A stretch of 64,000 bases of DNA from Arcanobacterium pluranimalium (lineage in GTDB: Bacteria > Actinomycetota > Actinomycetes > Actinomycetales > Actinomycetaceae): contig NZ_JAFBCS010000001.1 of the NCBI RefSeq assembly GCF_016907845.1, positions 1,798,001-1,862,000 of the forward strand, given 5' to 3'. The notes beneath the pieces were generated by a model. The model made no database searches, was not told the origin of the DNA, and saw only the letters and a list, made by a program, of their open reading frames with translations. Of this stretch, positions 18,282 through 26,373 are shown in pieces (the stretch's first letter is position 1; each line of letters starts with the position of its first letter). The translations under genes and the position numbers were made by a program.

Positions 18282-18545
18282 TTAATCGTCAGGCTCAGTG
18301 TTGACGATCAGCGCCAATTCTTGCAGCAATACTTGTGCTTGCGCACCAACAATGAGTTGAACTTTGTTTTTCTGCACCACAAGGCTGAGTGTCATGGCCC
18401 GCAAGCGCACAGTGTCGAGCACTGTAGTATCGTGAACCCAAACTTCGATCCGGCTGATTGCGCCATCAACTTTCACGAGGTTATCTATCCCTCCGCACGC
18501 GCCAATAATGCCGCGAGCAGTCACTTCCTCATGCGTTTGTGCCAT
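18282..18545 (-). CDS. degenerate PTS glucose-type IIB domain protein lacking the phospho-cysteine
   Basis: An 87-aa stand-alone protein resembling the IIB domain of glucose/N-acetylglucosamine PTS permeases: A-C-G-G-I-D-N-L near the start and V-Q-L-I-V-G-A-Q-A near the end. The active-site motif, normally D-A-C-x-T-R-L-R, reads D-G-A-I-S-R-I-E. The phosphorylated cysteine is thus alanine (residue 29) and one conserved arginine is glutamate. It cannot be a normal phosphocarrier; a regulatory role is possible. ATG 18545 is chosen over GTG 18554 because AGGTG lies 6 bases ahead. It starts 26 bases after the malQ stop, so it is probably co-transcribed with malQ. Confidence 0.7.
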   Translation of the reverse strand: MAQTHEEVTARGIIGACGGIDNLVKVDGAISRIEVWVHDTTVLDTVRLRAMTLSLVVQKNKVQLIVGAQAQVLLQELALIVNTEPDD

Positions 18546-18571
18546 CACCGTCACCTATACGTCGCCTCATT

Positions 18572-20707
18572 TTAGTGCCCAAGATTATTCTTAAAGCTCT
18601 GCACTAAGGAAATCAAGCGTGGATTGGTCGATAGCTCCTCCACAAGCACGACTTTTTCAGTTCCATCAGCGAGTGGAATTTTCCAGTTTGGATACTCGCG
18701 ATCCGTGCCAGGTTGGTTCTGAGCGCGACGCTCCCCTACGGCGTCGGTCAAAGAAATACCTAGCAAAACGGCAGGAGTTTGCGCAATATAACCGTGCAAG
18801 GCTTCGACTATTTCACGCTCAGATCCATCGACATTAAGCAGTTGGTAGTCCTGGAGCAGATTGAGCACTTGGGCGCGTTCGCGGCGCGCTTCTTGACGCG
18901 TTAGCTCCTCAGATTCTTCCAAAAGCCCCAAACGCGCACGCAAATCTACATGTTCTTCTGCCAAATAGCCCGCTGCTGGAGGTAAATCATGAGTATTGAC
19001 GGTCACAAGCACATCGCGACGGTAGTCACTAGCCTGCTTTGGATAACCGTCGTCTTGCTTTTCAAACCAGAAAACAGACGTGCCCAAAATACCGCGTTCT
19101 GTGAGGTAATCGCGCACCCACGGCTCGACTGTGCCAAGGTCTTCGCCAATAATAATGGCCCCGCTGCGATATGCTTCAAGCAGCAAAATGCCCACCATTG
19201 CTTCATGATCGAACTGCACATAGGTGCCATCTACTGGCGAGTTTCCCGCAGGTATCCACCACAGACGGAAAAGACCCATTATGTGGTCGATACGCAAAGC
19301 CCCAGCATGACGCAGCACCGTTCGGATCATGTCTCGCAGCGGGGCATATTCCATCGCTTCGAGCTCGGTAGGTTGCCACGGTGGCTGATGCCAGTTTTGC
19401 CCCTGCTGATTGTACATATCAGGCGGGGCGCCAACACCCACATTTTTTGCAAATGCGTGCGGGATGGTCCAAGTATCTGCACCCATGGGGTGTACGCCCA
19501 CTGCTAAATCATGACAGATGCCATATTCCATGCCAGCGGACTTCGCTGTGAATTGGGCAGCGCGAAGCTGCTCATCCATGATCCACTGCAGCCAAGCCCA
19601 AAAGTCTACGCGTTCACTCAATCGCAAGCGCTCCTGCGCCACAAAAGGTGAAGAAATATCGCGCAGCCGCTCGGGAATCACTCCGTCGTAGGCTTCGTTA
19701 ATGGCACACCAGAGCGCAAAATTCTCAAGCCCTTCACCCTCGAGCTGGCGAAAACGTTCAAAGGAACGCTGGCGAGCTTCAGAACGTTCTACCTGGAAAA
19801 TCACTTCTAAAGCTTCGCGCTTGGCCTCCCACACCTTATTTCGATCGATAAGCTCATTTTCAAGCGAAGATTTTTTGATCTCTTCCCCAGCCCAGGTGAT
19901 GAGTGATCGCTGCGGCGCGCTCATATAAGCGACTTCCGCAATATTTTCGGGTCGAATGTAGATCGGATTGAAAAAACGCCTTGTAGCTGGCAGATAAGGC
20001 GAAGGAGACATATCTCCGACGACTTCAGCGGCATGCAACGGGTTAATCAGCAAAAAATCCGCACCCAGATCACCGAAAGTGGAGCTCATTTCAGCAAGAT
20101 CATCAAGGTCACCAATACCCCATGAACGCCGTGAACGCACGGAATAGAGCTGCGCCATCATGCCCCAGGAACGCCCCCACGCTCGCTTGCCGTCCGGCAA
20201 ACGATTAGGCGTAACTATCAAACTCGCTTCATATTCTGATGCTTCCCCGCCGCCAGACTCCACGAAAGCCAATAGTCTGTGGTAGCCAAGTTGAGTTCCC
20301 TCTGGCACATAAAATGTGGCTTGACCAGTGAGGACGCCGTTGATTTCCCGTGGTGGCGTGAAGTCCTCCCCTTGATTGAGAGCGAGACGACCGCCGTCTT
20401 CCAGCGCCAACTCTAAGCGCACCTGAGAACCGTGCGGAATATGGACGTGAATCGGTGTGCTTCGATCATTCCTCACTACGCTACATGCAGGCAAAACGGT
20501 GTACCACTCTCGGTTCCGACGCCGCTCGAGTTCCGTTTCGATAGTGGTATCGCCAAGATTGTGAACTCCCATAGATTCCAACACTGCAATGAGGGTGTGG
20601 TCCGCAACGTGGCGCAAGTTACCGTCGTATCCCCAAAACTCGGTAGCAACGCCGTAGGCATGTGCCAGCTGAACCAATAATTCACGGTTATGAATGAATG
20701 AAACCAT
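18572..20707 (-). CDS. malQ: 4-alpha-glucanotransferase (amylomaltase)
   Basis: GH77 enzyme that transfers maltodextrin chains and releases glucose. 711 aa, the long bacterial form with an N-terminal beta-rich extension. GH77 motifs: A-L-R-I-D-H-I-M-G-L-F-R-L-W-W (nucleophile Asp), I-I-G-E-D-L-G-T-V (acid/base Glu), V-N-T-H-D-L-P (third Asp). The frame opens at 20746. ATG 20707 is preferred because GAGGGAG precedes it and the protein then begins MVSFIHNRELLVQLAHAYGV. It lies in an operon with the IIB-like gene. Confidence 0.94.
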   Translation of the reverse strand: MVSFIHNRELLVQLAHAYGVATEFWGYDGNLRHVADHTLIAVLESMGVHNLGDTTIETELERRRNREWYTVLPACSVVRNDRSTPIHVHIPHGSQVRLELALEDGGRLALNQGEDFTPPREINGVLTGQATFYVPEGTQLGYHRLLAFVESGGGEASEYEASLIVTPNRLPDGKRAWGRSWGMMAQLYSVRSRRSWGIGDLDDLAEMSSTFGDLGADFLLINPLHAAEVVGDMSPSPYLPATRRFFNPIYIRPENIAEVAYMSAPQRSLITWAGEEIKKSSLENELIDRNKVWEAKREALEVIFQVERSEARQRSFERFRQLEGEGLENFALWCAINEAYDGVIPERLRDISSPFVAQERLRLSERVDFWAWLQWIMDEQLRAAQFTAKSAGMEYGICHDLAVGVHPMGADTWTIPHAFAKNVGVGAPPDMYNQQGQNWHQPPWQPTELEAMEYAPLRDMIRTVLRHAGALRIDHIMGLFRLWWIPAGNSPVDGTYVQFDHEAMVGILLLEAYRSGAIIIGEDLGTVEPWVRDYLTERGILGTSVFWFEKQDDGYPKQASDYRRDVLVTVNTHDLPPAAGYLAEEHVDLRARLGLLEESEELTRQEARRERAQVLNLLQDYQLLNVDGSEREIVEALHGYIAQTPAVLLGISLTDAVGERRAQNQPGTDREYPNWKIPLADGTEKVVLVEELSTNPRLISLVQSFKNNLGH

Positions 20708-20959
20708 CAAAGCTCCCTCGCTGCACTGGCGAAATCTCCGGATCAAATAACACGCAGGTACGCCATAACGGCCTAACTACAACTGTCAATAACTTTACTC
20801 AATCCATTTGTTTAAACCTAGTTAGAAACACATTTTCTGCTGTGCACATAAGCGGTAGTAGTTTTCGTTAGATTGTCTACACGTTATCGGCTCTTCAGGT
20901 GTTTTAACCTGCGCCAAGAAGTGGATAAAGTATAGGTATACCAGCAGGAGGAGAAGATA

Positions 20960-21868
20960 ATGAGGATTTCCATTCCAACCTCAAATGATGAGCCTTTAGC
21001 ATCTGTGCTCAACACTCTTCGTATGAGAATTAAAGAGAGCAACTGCTTTGAGGGGAGTAACCTGCCGCAATTTTCGGGTCGAGTATATGGTGGCCAAGTC
21101 TTTGCGCAGGCGGTCATTGCCGCCGCATCCAGCCTAAGTGAAGCAGGCATGCCCTCTCGTAATATTCACTCCATTACGGCGGCATTCTTACGCCCAGGTC
21201 AGATTGATGAACCCATCACCTTTGACGTCGAAGATGTGCTTGATGGGCGGTCATTCTCAACGCGGCGTATTTACGCATCTCAATTCGGCCAAACAATCTT
21301 TAGTGCCCGCGCCTCTTTTCAAGAACAGCAGCCCGGTGTTGAACATCAATCCGTTATGCCGAGCGCCCCTCCACCAGAAGAACTAGAATCTTCAGTTGCA
21401 TATTTCGCTTCGCTTGACCTGCCTATTGCCCGTTTTATGAGTTCGACGAACGCTATCGATATGCGCCATGTCGACGGCGCGATCTGGACTCGACCACAAA
21501 AGAATCCATCGGATACTACCCTTTTGTGGTTCAAGCTTCGAAATCCGATGCCCAGCGAATCAAATCAGCTGCTACATCGTGCGATATTGGCTTATGCAAC
21601 AGATCAATTCATGCTCGAACCGATCTTGCGCATGCACGGGATGTCGTGGCTGCACCCAGATCTTTCTCTCGCCACCCTTGACCATGCGATTTGGTGGCAT
21701 CGCGACATCGACATGTCCGCCTGGGTACTTGCCGAACTCAGTTCTCCCTCTGCTCAAGGAGGACGCGGGTTATCGATTGCAAAATTCTTCCAAAATGGCC
21801 AGCATGTTGCCACCATGGCGCAAGAGGGCATGGTTCGTACGCGGAATCTTCCCAATTTGCCACAGTAA
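20960..21868 (+). CDS. tesB: acyl-CoA thioesterase II (TesB)
   Basis: Double hot-dog thioesterase that hydrolyses acyl-CoA to free fatty acid and CoA. 302 aa. The first domain carries G-R-V-Y-G-G-Q-V-F-A-Q-A, H-S-I-T-A-A-F-L-R-P-G and D-G-R-S-F-S-T-R-R; the second has L-A-Y-A-T-D-Q-F-M-L (Asp), L-D-H-A-I-W-W-H and a late Q-E-G-M-V-R. The start has a strong GGAGGAG ribosome binding site. It is divergent from malQ across 252 bases with no other gene. Confidence 0.9.
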   Translation: MRISIPTSNDEPLASVLNTLRMRIKESNCFEGSNLPQFSGRVYGGQVFAQAVIAAASSLSEAGMPSRNIHSITAAFLRPGQIDEPITFDVEDVLDGRSFSTRRIYASQFGQTIFSARASFQEQQPGVEHQSVMPSAPPPEELESSVAYFASLDLPIARFMSSTNAIDMRHVDGAIWTRPQKNPSDTTLLWFKLRNPMPSESNQLLHRAILAYATDQFMLEPILRMHGMSWLHPDLSLATLDHAIWWHRDIDMSAWVLAELSSPSAQGGRGLSIAKFFQNGQHVATMAQEGMVRTRNLPNLPQ

Positions 21869-21891
21869 CAATGACAGCTTGCCGTGATAGT

Positions 21892-21931
21892 GGTGTGGGG
21901 ACAGTTCATCATTCTGAACTGTCCCCACACC
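21892..21931. terminator. 17-bp perfect hairpin after tesB
   Basis: A 17-base stem around GGTGTGGGGACAG and its complement with a 6-base loop, between tesB and the convergent small membrane protein gene. No U-tract. Confidence 0.6.
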
Positions 21932-21962
21932 GTATCGCATTGATTAGTGCAATATAGCGCTC

Positions 21963-22163
21963 TTACTGATTTCCCAGCGCAAAGCGTTCGGCTGAATCTT
22001 CGGGCGATTCTTCGAGGTAAGTGCGAACTGGCGCATCGAGGTCTTGCACCTGATCAGAATTCCAGTTCCTGATCATATATACAATCGCCACGATCATAGC
22101 CAGCGCGAATATCACTGCGCCGGCGATGAATATCGAAGACGTCACATTGTAGAGAAGTACCAT
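21963..22163 (-). CDS. small single-span membrane protein, unknown function
   Basis: 66 aa. A hydrophobic helix at about residues 9-30 (S-I-F-I-A-G-A-V-I-F-A-L-A-M-I-V-A-I-V-Y-M-I) is followed by a polar, acidic C-terminus. I do not recognise a family. The ribosome binding site is weak. It lies between ettA (same strand, upstream) and tesB. The gene is supported by an intact frame and a clear membrane segment only. Confidence 0.55.
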   Translation of the reverse strand: MVLLYNVTSSIFIAGAVIFALAMIVAIVYMIRNWNSDQVQDLDAPVRTYLEESPEDSAERFALGNQ

Positions 22164-22223
22164 GATTTTACTTGCCTATTCTCACTTTCAAGCTTCGGTT
22201 ATAGCCTACAAGCTCAGCATTAC

Positions 22224-23906
22224 TCAGTCACGTGTGAGCTTTCGGTAAGCCATTGAACTTGGGCGGGCAGCGTCAGGACCGAGGCGCTCGATCTTGTTCT
22301 TCTCATACGATTCAAAGTTTCCTTCAAACCAATACCAGTTGTGTGGCTCTTCCTCAGTGCCTTCCCAAGCGAGAATATGGGTAGCAACGCGATCAAGGAA
22401 CCAGCGATCGTGGGTAATAACGACCGCGCAACCTGGGAATTCAAGAAGCGCATTTTCCAAAGATCCCAGCGTTTCGACGTCGAGATCGTTAGTAGGTTCG
22501 TCGAGCAAGATCAGGTTTCCGCCCTGCTTGAGAGTGAGCGCCAAATTGAGTCGGTTGCGCTCACCACCAGAGAGAACTCCTGCGAGTTTCTGCTGGTCTG
22601 CACCCTTGAAACCAAAAGCGGACACATATGCACGCGAAGGCATCTCAACGTTTCCAACCTTGATGAAATCAAGGCCGTCAGAAACCACTTCCCAAAGATT
22701 CTTATTTGGATCAATACCTGCACGGTTCTGATCAACATAAGAAATCTTCACAGTTTCACCGATCTTGAGGTCGCCACCATCGAGTGGTTCGAGACCAACA
22801 ATCGTCTTGAACAGCGTAGTCTTGCCAACGCCATTTGGTCCGATGATTCCCACGATACCGTTACGCGGCAAAGAGAAAGAAAGATCCTTAATGAGGGTGC
22901 GATCGCCGAAACCTTTAAGCAAGTCTTTGGCTTCAATCACCACATTTCCAAGGCGTGGGCCTGGCGGAATCTGAATCTCTTCGAAGTCAAGTTTGCGTGT
23001 GCGCTCAGCTTCAGCAGCCATTTCTTCGTAGCGTGCCAAACGGGCTTTCGACTTCGCTTGGCGTCCTTTGGCAGATGAACGCACCCACTCTAGTTCTTCT
23101 TTGAGACGTTTTTGCAGCTTGGCATCTTTCTTGCCCTGGACTTGCAGTCGATCTTGCTTCTTTTCCAGGTACGTTGAGTAATTGCCCTCATACGGGTAAA
23201 GCTGACCACGATCAACTTCAGCAATCCACTGTGCCACATGATCAAGGAAGTAACGATCGTGCGTCACTGCAATAACTGCACCTGGATATTTTGCCAAATG
23301 CTGTTCGAGCCACTCCACCGATTCTGCATCGAGATGGTTAGTGGGCTCGTCGAGCAGCAACAGATCAGGAGCTTCCAAGAGAAGCTTACACAGAGCCACA
23401 CGACGGCGTTCACCACCAGAAAGCACGTTAACAGGAGTATCTGGTGCCGGACAGCGAAGTGCATCCATAGCTTGGGCAAGTTGAGCGTCAAGATCCCATG
23501 CATTTGCTGCATCGATCTCGGTCTGGAGTTTGCCCATCTCTTCCATCAACGCATCAAAATCGGCATCAGGCTCCGCCATTTCTAAACCGATTTGGTTAAA
23601 ACGCTCAACCTTGGCAAACATTTCGCCAGCAGCTTCTTGAACGTTCTCAAGCACCGTTTTGGATTCGTTGAGCGGCGGCTCTTGCATCAAGATACCTACC
23701 GAATAACCAGGCGAAAGTCGCGCTTCACCATTTGACGGCTCATCGAGACCCGCCATGATCTTTAGAATGGTCGACTTTCCTGCGCCGTTTGGACCAACCA
23801 TACCGATCTTGGCACCAGGCAAAAAGGCCATCGTTACATCGTTCAGGATTACCTTGTCACCAACGGTCTTACGAGCCCGAACCATGGAGTAAATATATTC
23901 AGCCAC
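22224..23906 (-). CDS. ettA: energy-dependent translational throttle protein EttA (ABC-F ATPase)
   Basis: A 560-aa ABC-F protein with two ATPase domains and no membrane part. It binds the ribosomal E site and gates the first steps of elongation according to ATP/ADP level. Both Walker A motifs (G-P-N-G-A-G-K-S and G-P-N-G-V-G-K-T), both signatures (L-S-G-G-E-R) and both L-L-D-E-P-T-N Walker B motifs are visible. The linker between them is rich in Lys/Arg. The opening A-E-Y-I-Y-S-M-V-R-A-R-K is characteristic of EttA. GTG 23906 is preceded by GAGGAAAC. Confidence 0.94.
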   Translation of the reverse strand: MAEYIYSMVRARKTVGDKVILNDVTMAFLPGAKIGMVGPNGAGKSTILKIMAGLDEPSNGEARLSPGYSVGILMQEPPLNESKTVLENVQEAAGEMFAKVERFNQIGLEMAEPDADFDALMEEMGKLQTEIDAANAWDLDAQLAQAMDALRCPAPDTPVNVLSGGERRRVALCKLLLEAPDLLLLDEPTNHLDAESVEWLEQHLAKYPGAVIAVTHDRYFLDHVAQWIAEVDRGQLYPYEGNYSTYLEKKQDRLQVQGKKDAKLQKRLKEELEWVRSSAKGRQAKSKARLARYEEMAAEAERTRKLDFEEIQIPPGPRLGNVVIEAKDLLKGFGDRTLIKDLSFSLPRNGIVGIIGPNGVGKTTLFKTIVGLEPLDGGDLKIGETVKISYVDQNRAGIDPNKNLWEVVSDGLDFIKVGNVEMPSRAYVSAFGFKGADQQKLAGVLSGGERNRLNLALTLKQGGNLILLDEPTNDLDVETLGSLENALLEFPGCAVVITHDRWFLDRVATHILAWEGTEEEPHNWYWFEGNFESYEKNKIERLGPDAARPSSMAYRKLTRD

Positions 23907-23988
23907 GTTTCCTCATCATCTCTTGACGTGTCATGCATATTGCAGAGTTTTCCATAGTCAAGCCTAGCGAAAACGAGTCTTGAATCAA

Positions 23989-24034
23989 AGCCCATAATAC
24001 GAAAGGCAACACCGCTGCTTTTCGCTTATGGGCT
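23989..24034. terminator. hairpin after the ssb paralogue
   Basis: Outer stem AGCCCATAA / TTATGGGCT (9 bp) with an inner CGAAA / TTTCG extension, located 31 bases past the ssb stop, upstream of ettA. Confidence 0.55.
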
Positions 24035-24064
24035 CAGATCCAATGTTCTATAGCAAGCCGATAG

Positions 24065-24640
24065 TTAGCTCACTCCAACGAGTAAACCTGCTGGATCCAA
24101 ACCGCCGTCGTCTTGCTTATCGCCGTCGGAAAGTGGATCATGCGATTCTTCAGAATCGGCTACAGGCTGCAATATTGAACGCGCATCTGCCTCGTTTTGC
24201 TCTCGACCAACTTCCCATTTATTGGCTTCACCATCAATTTGAGGCAATGCCGCTTGTGAGGACTTCACGAACGAAGCAATACCATTATTCAGATCGATGC
24301 CCACTGAATCTGCCATGATGATATTCGAAGTTCGCGTTACGCCCTCTTTATCTACGTATGATCGCGTCACTAACCGCCCGCGCACGAGCAGTGGAGTTCC
24401 TCGGTGCACGCACATTGATACATTCCGCGCCAATGAACCGTAACACCGCACTGAGTACCATGTGGTATTGCCGTCTTCAAACTGACCCGATTTGCGGCTG
24501 AAGATGCGCGCCGTGACCCCAACGTTGACCACGACCGTAGAAATCCTAGTTTGGTTTCCATCGGCTGAATCTGAATTCGAATAGATGATCGGATCGTTTC
24601 CGGCCCATCCACGCACTGTTATTGTTGTTTCGTTCGACAT
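24065..24640 (-). CDS. single-stranded DNA-binding protein paralogue
   Basis: 191 aa with an N-terminal OB fold (about residues 1-120): T-I-T-V-R-G-W-A-G-N-D-P, T-W-Y-S-V-R-C-Y-G-S-L-A, G-T-P-L-L-V-R-G-R-L. The C-terminus ends L-L-V-G-V-S instead of the acidic tip (DDDIPF-like) through which housekeeping SSB recruits partners. It is therefore probably a second SSB, comparable to actinobacterial SsbB-type paralogues, and not the replication SSB. AAGGAGA precedes the ATG. Confidence 0.82.
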   Translation of the reverse strand: MSNETTITVRGWAGNDPIIYSNSDSADGNQTRISTVVVNVGVTARIFSRKSGQFEDGNTTWYSVRCYGSLARNVSMCVHRGTPLLVRGRLVTRSYVDKEGVTRTSNIIMADSVGIDLNNGIASFVKSSQAALPQIDGEANKWEVGREQNEADARSILQPVADSEESHDPLSDGDKQDDGGLDPAGLLVGVS

Positions 24641-24767
24641 ATCGTCTCCTTAGAAAATGGAACTGACACGTCAAGTCTCAACGAAATAGAGTTTCGATTC
24701 AGCTAGCTCAAAAAATCTGTGGATAAGGTAGTCAAAACAAGCACTTGTGGACAACTACGTTATGTTA

Positions 24768-24823
24768 GCTACATCAAAGGCGACTACATCACGGCAGCTA
24801 CATCAAAGACCGCTACATCAAAG
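24768..24823 (+). repeat. four short tandem repeats (GCTACATCAAAG)
   Basis: Copies at 24768-24779, 24782-24793 (three mismatches), 24797-24808 and 24812-24823, period 14-15 bases. They lie in the 206-base gap between the ssb paralogue and the GTPase gene. No gene is visible in the gap. Confidence 0.6.
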
Positions 24824-24846
24824 CAGATGTCTCAAAAGCAACGATA

Positions 24847-26367
24847 CTATGCCAGCTCCATCAGCACCTCGCGAGCGCACTGATGGTCAGTAACAACCAC
24901 TTTTGGTCCAGCTACCAGGTGTTCTTCAAGAACTTGAGAAACTGCCAACGATACTGCTCGTGCGTATTGCTGGGAAAGACGCCGCGCTGAACGCCGATGC
25001 CACACTCGCGCCAACCACAAAACGCACAGTGCAAGTACCACGCTACCGAGCGCCGTCGCCACTCTCACTCCCACTGCATCGCTGGGAAAACTCAACACCG
25101 CTGCTACGCCACCACCGGTAACAATCAGTAAAGCAAGCAACAGCGTCATCCACAGCGAAAACTTAGAAAGCCGCGGCAGAGCCACACTTTTCAGCGCATT
25201 ACCCACCGCACGACGCAACCTATCAGGTCCAGAAACACCAGCAACTAGCGCCGCCCGCCAGTCCTGGGGCATATTCTCACTAACGTGGTTCGTCCACGCA
25301 TCTCGAATCGCAACCATCATCGTATGCGACGGCTGATCTGGGTAAACGTGAGCTGTATTCGCAAATTTCCCACCGGCGTCGGCAATCGACGCAACGACGG
25401 CCGGCACGCCCGAGGCGCGCACAACGCGATCAACCATCTCATCGAAGTCCTCACCCTCAAGATCAGGCTCCCGCTCAGCTAGATGCCTTTTCACCCGGGT
25501 GCTTATCGCCTCCAACTCAGCAAGAGCCGTCTGAGCAGCGAGAGAACTTGCCTGCACTGCCTTTTCCAGTTCCTGCCGCACCGGATCAAGACCCAAACGT
25601 TTCAAGGCCGAAACTGGATAAACTGGCACATTCCCAAGACCATCACGCTCTAATAAACCGCGCAAATCCTGCAATAATCGCTCAATATGTTCACTTGGCA
25701 CAGTGTCAATATGGTTGAGCACCACGATCATCGACCCACTGCGTTGGCGCAAATTCTCCAGGTATTGCTGATGCAAGATCTGATCTGCATATTTTTGCGG
25801 ATCAAGTACCCACACCAGCAGATCAATCATGGGGATCAACTTCCCCACCAACATCGAATGAGCCACCCGAATCGAATCGTGATCAGGCAAATCCAGGAGC
25901 ACGAGGCCATTCAACTCCGAATCGTCAACAAGCACCGAACTGTGATTGATTCGTCGACTCTCTTCCACATCGAGGTAATCGAGCAACTTTGTGGCATCGA
26001 TTCCCCAGGTACACGCTGTTGCGCGTTCTGTGGTGGGACGCAATTCCCCCGCATCAGCAAATTCGAAACCCGTGATCGCATTAAAAAGCGTCGACTTTCC
26101 AGATCCGGTTCCTCCAACCAAGGCAGCAACCGTCGTGCCAGAGCCAAATTCGGTGCGCTCACGCACCTGCTCGAGGTCTTGACGCGCCCGGCCAATAACC
26201 GCCGGGTTAAGGTACTGCGCACAGGCATCCAGTGCCTTCGTGAGTGCTACAACGCGACGCGCCACAGTTGCGTCGTCGGGCAGCGCATCAGCCGACGCCG
26301 GTTTCACGCCTTGCGTGGGGATAGACGCCGTTTGCACGTCTTTCGTTGGAATATTTGCCTCACGCAT
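24847..26367 (-). CDS. membrane-anchored dynamin-like GTPase (second of pair)
   Basis: 506 aa. The GTPase domain occupies about residues 75-300: P-loop G-G-T-G-S-G-K-S (G1), L-R-P-T-T-E (G2 region), D-L-P-D-H-D-S (G3), N-H-I-D (G4). The C-terminal half contains two membrane helices (L-W-M-T-L-L-L-A-L-L-I-V-T-G-G-G and V-V-L-A-L-C-V-L-W-L-A). This layout matches the actinobacterial YfjP/dynamin-like group, which is poorly characterised. Six bases separate it from the upstream GTPase gene, so the two are co-translated and may form a heteromer. Confidence 0.8.
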   Translation of the reverse strand: MREANIPTKDVQTASIPTQGVKPASADALPDDATVARRVVALTKALDACAQYLNPAVIGRARQDLEQVRERTEFGSGTTVAALVGGTGSGKSTLFNAITGFEFADAGELRPTTERATACTWGIDATKLLDYLDVEESRRINHSSVLVDDSELNGLVLLDLPDHDSIRVAHSMLVGKLIPMIDLLVWVLDPQKYADQILHQQYLENLRQRSGSMIVVLNHIDTVPSEHIERLLQDLRGLLERDGLGNVPVYPVSALKRLGLDPVRQELEKAVQASSLAAQTALAELEAISTRVKRHLAEREPDLEGEDFDEMVDRVVRASGVPAVVASIADAGGKFANTAHVYPDQPSHTMMVAIRDAWTNHVSENMPQDWRAALVAGVSGPDRLRRAVGNALKSVALPRLSKFSLWMTLLLALLIVTGGGVAAVLSFPSDAVGVRVATALGSVVLALCVLWLARVWHRRSARRLSQQYARAVSLAVSQVLEEHLVAGPKVVVTDHQCAREVLMELA

Positions 26368-26373
26368 TTGCCC

